A stretch of 64,000 nucleotides of DNA. It comes from Diplodia intermedia (Eukaryota; Ascomycota; Dothideomycetes; Botryosphaeriales; Botryosphaeriaceae). The stretch is from the NCBI GenBank assembly GCA_021495925.1, contig JAKEKT010000103.1, positions 1-64,000 of the forward strand. Direction: 5' to 3'. Position 1 is the stretch's first letter. Every line of letters starts with the position of its first letter. Under the pieces are notes generated by a model. The model did not search any database, had not been told where the DNA came from, and was given only the letters and a program-made list of their open reading frames with translations. Below are positions 58,359 through 64,000 of this stretch, piece after piece. The position numbers and the translations under genes were made by a program.

Positions 58359-58915
58359 TGCCGCCGGGCGCGAGGTTGTCTGGTGCAGGCAAGCAGCAGG
58401 CGCATTGAGAAATCGAAACCAACGCCCCCGCGACGAAGGGCTATGACGATATCGGCGGCCGGGGCAGGACTTACCGAGGATCTTCGCTGACTATCCACCC
58501 GCAGCCCGCCGGCATCACGTGACAACGCATCATGTTCTCGCTGGAGAAGCATCACAGCGATATGACATGGGAGAAGCTCGAATGGATTTCTTCCTTTTGT
58601 ACATATAAGCCTTCATTACCCGCATTGGACTCCATTTCGATTTTTCATTTGACGTCTTTTCGCTCATTTCCCGAGCCCGTAGAACCCAACCAAAAATATT
58701 GAACCAAAGAATTTCAGTGACGCCGTTATCTCTCCATCATTCATGAAAGCACGTGCTGTTTCCTCCGCGCACTAAGTAAGTCCAACAGCTCCGAGCGGCA
58801 CAGCAGCGAAGCACAAGGCAAGAAATATATACAAGTACGGGAAACCGTCGTACTCAGCGGGTCTGCCTCAGTGCCGCTGCAAATCGTCTTGTTGGTCTGT
58901 CGATTATGCCTCACT
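58359..58915. other. Upstream of F-box/YccV gene, 3' flank of EXO1
   Basis: 557 bases between two minus-strand genes. No gene or repeat recognised. Confidence 0.5.
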
Positions 58916-61142
58916 TCACACAAACATGAAGCGCTCAAGGTCGAGCTTCCGCTTCATGGCCTTCACACGGTCCTCTACGTCTGACAGCGCCGCCTCACTC
59001 TCGCTATCGGGAATGATGTCAAGATCTTCGCTGCCCTTGGTCGCCGTGAGAGGCATTCCTGAAGATGACTGCTTGGAGGCTTTCGGTGTCAGGTCACCCG
59101 CCGGCTCAGCCTGGCTGCTGCAAGGGATGACAACCTCCGAATCATTGCCGATCCAGTCGTCATCATCGAAGATATCTGAGTCGTTGTTCGACTTGGAGAC
59201 CTTTGATGTGGCGGAGATCGAGCTTGTAGATCGAGAGGCCTTTTCGCTCCAGGAAAATTCCTCGGTCACTTTCAAAGATTGAGACTGCTTCTGAGAGGTG
59301 GGCTTGTGCTCGAACATTCTGGCCAAATCCTTGAAGTCGCCAGCATCCTGGGTTTCAGACCCTGAAGTTTGGCTTTCATAAGGAGCGCTCTGACTGTCGG
59401 ATGATGTAGCAGGAGTGGAAGAGCTGGTTGTCTCTTGAGAATCCCGTCCGAGTGACGTAGAGAGGCTGCGCTTCAATGAGGATGTCTTGCTAGCCTGAGA
59501 CGCTTTAGTTTCAGTTGTGGTCTGGCTAGGATCAGGCAGCTCCTTCATGGCTTCCTCGATTGAGTCATCTGACCAAAGTTCGAAGTCTTGGGAGGCCTTT
59601 CTCTTCGACTTTGAACGACGGTCAGACGGGCTTGGCTCAACGGCGGACGCAAAGAAACGACTGCTTCCACTCTCGACCTTGAGGCCGCTGTTCGCGTCCG
59701 GCAAAACCATCGTATCGGAGCAAAGCCTTTGTCGCTTTGCTGGGCGCGACGTTGAGGACCGCCTCGTGATCCAAGGCTCCGAGGCAATTCTGCGGGTACC
59801 CTGAGAGGGGACGGACATGGGAACTGCGGTAGGCCGAGCAGTCTGAGCCGGGATAGGTGAAGCACTCCAGCTGCCGCGATTCTCGTTCTCTTGGAAGGTT
59901 TGCTGCTGACTCGGAGAGGGAGTGAACAGATTCGGGTCGAGCTCCGCAAGTGGAATACGCTTTGGCTTGAAGAATGAATCGATGGACTTGCTCTTCTTCA
60001 AATCGGGCGTCTGCACGGCTGAGACCCTCCGGGAAACCGGAGCTGGCATCTTGATCGCACGGAACGACTGCGGTAATTCGATAGGCTTCTTACTGTTTGG
60101 GTGGAGCTCTCCCTGCGCAACACCAGCCGCTACTTCGGGTTCGATATAGCGGCCAATGTGGAGGAGCTTCTCGGTCTCGACGTCTGGCCCAAGCTTTGTA
60201 AAGTGCACCAAGCGCTTAGCTGAAGGGCAGAAGACCCATTGGTATAGGAAAGTCAGCTCCGCCTGGGCATATGCCTCCGGATAGCCAGCAGGCATCTTGA
60301 ACTTCCCATCAAATTGGATCTGACGCAGGACCCTCTCGACCGTCTTATGCTTGCGAAGGAGACGGTAGGCGGTCATGAGACCCATCTTGCTGATGCTCGG
60401 CAGGTAGTCGCAGCCACTGAGGATCGCCATCTGCCTGAATTGCGCATCGCTCCAGCCGACAAGATTGATATCCTTGCAAGCCGTGAAGTCTGCGCGGTTG
60501 ATGGCGATACATTCGCCGTAGTTGTCAAGCTTGGTGATCAAGCACTTGGCGCCGAAGACAAGCAGATCCGAATCCTCGGATATGATTCCCTGGACCATAC
60601 CCTTCTTCTCGAGATACACCATCTGCGAGTCAGCTTCGTAGGGGGCAACGACATAGTCGATATCGAGCAGCTTCAGCTCCTCGATAAGCATGCGTGCCAT
60701 TTCCGGGGTAACATCGACGGCCTTTTGCAATTCCAAGTGGGCCTGCGAGGTCTTTCCGAGCTTCAACAATTCGGTGCCCGCCTTCCTGCTCTCCTTGCGC
60801 TTGGCTGCTCTTTCCTTGTTGGTGACCTCTTTGCCGGGAAGATGGTCACCGTCGAACACAAGGTACGGCTTAATGCCGAAATGAAGAAGCATACGAACGC
60901 GGTGCATGCAGTAGTCGATATGCTTCCTGGTCGGCTTGTCAAGAGCCAAGTCAATGGCACAAGCAACCGTGCCGCGGTGCAACCAGCCATAGGCATCGAC
61001 GGCCAGGGTCTGGCCGGCAAACTGCCGGAGATGGCATTGCCTGTGAATTGACTTGAGAAGAGGGAGCAGGCCTGTATGTGGTTTAGATTTACAAGTACTC
61101 AGACAAGCGTTCGGCCGGAAATCTCATACCGGAGATGCCCAT
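58916..61142 (-). CDS. EXO1: 5'-3' exonuclease / flap endonuclease EXO1
   Basis: Rad2/XPG-family nuclease for mismatch repair and DNA-end resection. Exons: 61130-61142 and 58916-61071, with a 58-nt intron (GTATGA...ACAG), 722 aa. The first exon carries only MGIS and one base. The XPG-N region has Asp30 (VDAYGWLHRG) and Asp78 (FDGDHLPGK). The XPG-I region has APYEADSQM and SEDSDLLVFGA, then GCDYLPSISKMGLMTAYRLL, the helix-hairpin-helix. All metal-binding acids are present. The C-terminal 380 residues are Ser-rich and disordered. DSFFKPKRIP resembles a PCNA-binding (PIP-like) FF motif. Two ACGCGT sites lie in the divergent promoter shared with TMA16. Confidence 0.95.
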
Positions 61143-61585
61143 TGCGACTCGAGCACGCGGACAAGCGTGCGCGACGGGCTTCTATATCAGCTACTGGCGG
61201 GAGTTGCTGAACATTGTGAAGTTCTTCCAGGGTGCGGAGAGGCAATGATGGGGCAGGCGGTGGTGGGACGCGTGTAGTGACGCGGTCGGGGAAGAGGAAT
61301 GCAGCGGCGGTAGAGATTGAGTTCCCGTCCTCGACGCGCCTGCTTGGATCGACGGTAGAAGAGACGCGTCCGGCTGGGGTCGCCACACGGCAGGTCGTCG
61401 TCCGAGCACGGGCCAGGCTTTCGGGGACCCTAGCTCCCTCCAAAAATTATGCCAGCTGCAACAACCCTCTACCTGTCCACCGCTCTTGTACGAAAATTGC
61501 CGTAGACCTCTGAATCTTGAGTCGCGTTCCATCCTGATCCCGCGTTCCACCCCCAAACCGCCTCAAGTTCCACACGCCAGCCACC
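61143..61585. promoter_or_regulatory. Divergent promoter EXO1 / TMA16 with two MCB-type sites
   Basis: 443 bases between the two ATGs. ACGCGT occurs at 61268-61273 and 61364-61369. MBF-type regulation of S-phase genes uses this palindrome, but functional proof is lacking here. Confidence 0.45.
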
Positions 61586-62218
61586 ATGCCGAAATCCCTC
61601 TCCAAAGTCACCAAGCAAATCTCCAAAAAGCGCGGCAGCAAATCCTCCGCCCTGCACGAATTCTCCCGCGACTCACGACGCCTGCAAGCCGCAGGCCTGC
61701 GCGACGAGAAAATCCTGCGGGCCGCCAGCGAGCGCAACAAGCAGAACCAGCCCACCCGTACGGCCCCGGCCCCGGCCCCCATACCTTTTTCTCTTTTCTT
61801 TCCATTCTTCCTTTCCCGCTAACCACCGACCGACGAACCAGTCCAACGGGTCCACCACTTCCAGCTCCTCGCCCAAGCCCCCGAAGCCCCCGAAACCTTC
61901 GACGCCTCGTCCCTGCGATCCGCCATCCTCGCCTACCTCGCGCGCGCCGACGACGAGCTGGCCGCGCTCAAGGCCGCCCGGCGCCCGGGACGCCCGCCGA
62001 CGGCCCGCGAGCAGCTGCTCGACCAGCGCGTCGCCGTCGAGCGCAAGGAGTTCGAGAACAGCGGCTTCTACTGCCCGGACGTGCGCGATGCGGCGACGGT
62101 CGAGAAGCTGCGCGCTTGGGACGGCGAGTGGGTGGGCTGCAACGCGCTGAAGTTCGTGCGCGTGACCAAGGCCGGCGAGGTGCGGGACAGCGTGTGGCCG
62201 CCGAACGGGATGAGCTGA
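61586..62218 (+). CDS. TMA16: Translation machinery-associated protein 16
   Basis: Small basic protein associated with pre-60S ribosomes. Exons: 61586-61757 and 61842-62218, with an 84-nt intron (GTACGG donor; ACCAG acceptor), 182 aa. Family core: MPKSLSKVTKQISKKRG, LHEFSRDSRRLQAAGLRDEK, then across the junction LQRVHHFQ, and AILAYLARADDELAALK, RRPGRPPTAREQLLD and FENSGFYCPDVRD. The order and spacing agree with yeast Tma16. Exon 2 is very GC-rich. Confidence 0.92.
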
Positions 62219-62699
62219 AGGGGGTTGGGGAGAGAGAGAGAGAAGCGTGAGAGTGTGAGAGCGGGAGCCTAGCTGCAAGTGACTTGGTGTGACAATGGGG
62301 TGATTTCGGGAGAGCGAGGTCATTTGGATGACCTCAGGCACCAAAGTCACGACTGGACGCACACATCCGGCTGGAACCTCGTGTCCTTGAAAATTCGGTC
62401 GGACTGCAAGGTCGGCTCGCACCAAAGGCAAAGAGGTTCAATTGCTCGCTACACAACCGGCGAGTCCACCGCCAAGGAAAAGCATCAGAGCTTCAAAACA
62501 CAAGCTTGGCGCACGGCGACGAATAGAAGAGAGGAATCTGAATGCTTTTTCATATCGTAGACTGTATAACTACATAGCTTGCAAAACTGCAGCTCTCCGG
62601 AGTCTCCATACCGAGCACCGGATATTGTTAGAGTAGCGGGGAACTGGAGAAAAGAAAACGACCAAAGCCCCTTCGAGCGGACCATGCTACCACTCACTC
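62219..62699. other. Convergent 3' flanks of TMA16 and MAM33
   Basis: 481 bases between stop codons. A short AG repeat begins at about 62230. No gene seen. Confidence 0.5.
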
Positions 62700-63822
62700 T
62701 TAAGCAGACACGAAGCCCTTAAGGTCTAGAGAAAGAAAAAACAGTCAGCGTCATGTGCGAATGATTCGACGGTGGGAGGTAGACTTACTCTCCAACCACT
62801 TGAGGTACTCCCTCTGCTCCTTGTAGTCGATGTAGTCGGGGATGAATAGGGCCATCCTGGTGTCGATGCCCCTCTCCTCAAGGAACTCCTCCAGCAGAAG
62901 CTGGAGGTCCTCATCCAGCTGGCCGAACAGCGGGCCGGGGTAGGTGTTCCGCCTGGCCCAGTCCTTCTCCGCGGTCTTAGGCTCGGCCTGCTCGGCCTCG
63001 GGGAAGTAGTGGACGTTGTTGATCTGGAAAGCGGAGTCCTGGGCCATCGCTTCGATCGACAGGGCACCCTTCTGGCCATCCTTGGTGATGGTGATGACGG
63101 CACGAGCGGGGAAGCTGCTGGGCTGCTCCTCCTCCGCGTACTCGTCCTCTAGCTCCGGGCGGTCGGCGGGTGCGACCTTGTCCTCGGGTGCGACCTTGAG
63201 ATTGCCGCCGGGGGTGCGGCCCTGGGCCACGGAACCCTTGGTGTTGGCGCCGCCGGACTGGCCGTCGATATCGGCATCCTCATCAAAAATGGCCGGGTCG
63301 TCCATCTCGTCTTCGGCCGAGGGTTCGCTGATATCGGAGATGGAGAAAGTAACGCTAATGCTAGATGGCTGTTAGTCTGCGAAAGCTTGTCACATGGTGC
63401 AGAATTGCGCGTACTTCTCGTTGTTGTACTTGCGGGTGAGGACAACCTCCTCCTGGCCAGGGACATCCGTAACGGCGAAGGCGCTGTTCTCGAAGTAATC
63501 CTTGATGTTGGCTGAGTAGGCCTCGGGCTCCTCAACATCACCCTCCAGACTCAGCTCGCTTTCAAGCTTCGCCACGAGCGCGTCCTGGACTGCAGATATA
63601 TTCAGCACTAGGTCCAGATCACAATTGAAGCAAGCTCAATGGGCGCATACCTTCGGATCTGGGCGCCGAGGTGTGGAAAGCCGACGCGAGCCTGGGCGCG
63701 GATGGGGTTCTCCATGTTGCCTGCAGAGTGGTCGGCTTGAACAGAGCTGGGCGAGCGACCTTGGTGTTCAGGCGCGCGAGCGAGCGGGGCGCCGAGCGGG
63801 CAATGGACCTGAAAGACAGCAT
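62700..63822 (-). CDS. MAM33: Mitochondrial acidic matrix protein Mam33 (p32/C1QBP family)
   Basis: Trimeric acidic protein of the mitochondrial matrix, linked to mitoribosome assembly and oxidative phosphorylation. Exons: 63651-63822, 63415-63607, 62789-63354 and 62700-62725, giving 318 aa; introns are 43, 60 and 63 nt, and the last exon is 26 nt, coding NLKGFVSA. The N-terminal presequence is Arg/Ser-rich (MLSFRSIARSAPRSLARLN to AFHTSAPRS). The mature part has YFENSAFAVTDVPGQEEVVL, VTFSISDI, an acidic loop (DDPAIFDEDADIDG), QDSAFQINNVHYF and YPGPLFGQLDEDLQLLLEEF then LEERGID, and the usual end (EYLKWLEN). All of this is characteristic of the family. Confidence 0.94.
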
Positions 63823-64000
63823 ATTGCGCTGTTGCTGCACGCGATTGTGGAGGCGCACAAAGAGGGAGGGTGGATTGGGAGGTGGAGGGCGAGCTTTTGC
63901 TATGGTATGAGGTTCGCGAGAGAAGCTTCGGATGGAACTTTCTCTGTGGAAGGTTTCGTCGCGATGAAGTCAGCACGGGCGTGCAGGGATCTGCTCCCCG

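Overview
This 64 kb window comes from a filamentous ascomycete (Pezizomycotina; I cannot name the species). Nearly every gene is split by short GT-AG introns, mostly 43-105 nt. The proteome is fungal: Skt5/Chs4, Sro7/tomosyn, a HET-domain protein, Dur3, Ptr2, Mam33, Tma16 and fungal Mediator/TFIID subunits. I rebuilt 21 protein-coding genes exon by exon by reading across splice junctions; each model keeps frame from ATG to stop except the first, which is cut by the window edge. There are also one U2 snRNA gene, one tRNA-like Pol III gene and one weak small-ORF candidate.

Layout. 1-3.5 kb: mitochondrial IF-2 (minus), its 3' end replaced by a 114-base run of C that looks like a contig-end artefact. 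4.0-6.0 kb: PTR2 peptide transporter. 7.6-11.7 kb: TAF5 and MED11, a divergent pair of Pol II machinery genes. 12.2-16.5 kb: three mitochondrial genes (flavin-reductase-like protein, bL31m/MRPL36, MTF1-type transcription factor). 16.8-20.1 kb: an AMSH/Sst2 JAMM deubiquitinase and an atypical SDR/epimerase. 20.1-24.3 kb: no protein gene found, but it carries the U2 snRNA gene (minus) and the tRNA-like gene (plus). 24.3-29.0 kb: SRO7/tomosyn and ASF1. 31.7-34.3 kb: SKT5/CHS4, whose CaaX box is assembled across the last intron. 37.3-38.8 kb: an F-box protein.

38.8-50.8 kb is gene-poor and looks accessory. It holds two small secreted four-cysteine proteins, one with a long Asp/Ser/Gly-rich tail and one plain 132-aa protein, and an unrecognised 644-aa protein between them. 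All three have a TATA box about 90-140 nt before the ATG. 50.8-58.4 kb: DUR3-type urea/polyamine transporter with a cluster of GATA-factor sites upstream, a HET-domain (vegetative incompatibility) gene and an FBXO21-like F-box/YccV protein. 58.9-63.8 kb returns to housekeeping: EXO1, TMA16 and MAM33.

There is no bacterial-style operon and no intact transposon, CRISPR array or rRNA. Functions are mostly independent. Visible themes are mitochondrial gene expression (IF-2, bL31m, MTF1, MAM33), chromatin/replication/repair (ASF1, EXO1), Pol II initiation (TAF5, MED11), polarised secretion and wall synthesis (SRO7, SKT5) and nitrogen uptake (PTR2, DUR3). The candidates closest to something undescribed are the two secreted proteins and the uncharacterised protein between them, the splice-dependent CaaX box of SKT5, and the alternative N-terminus of TAF5.
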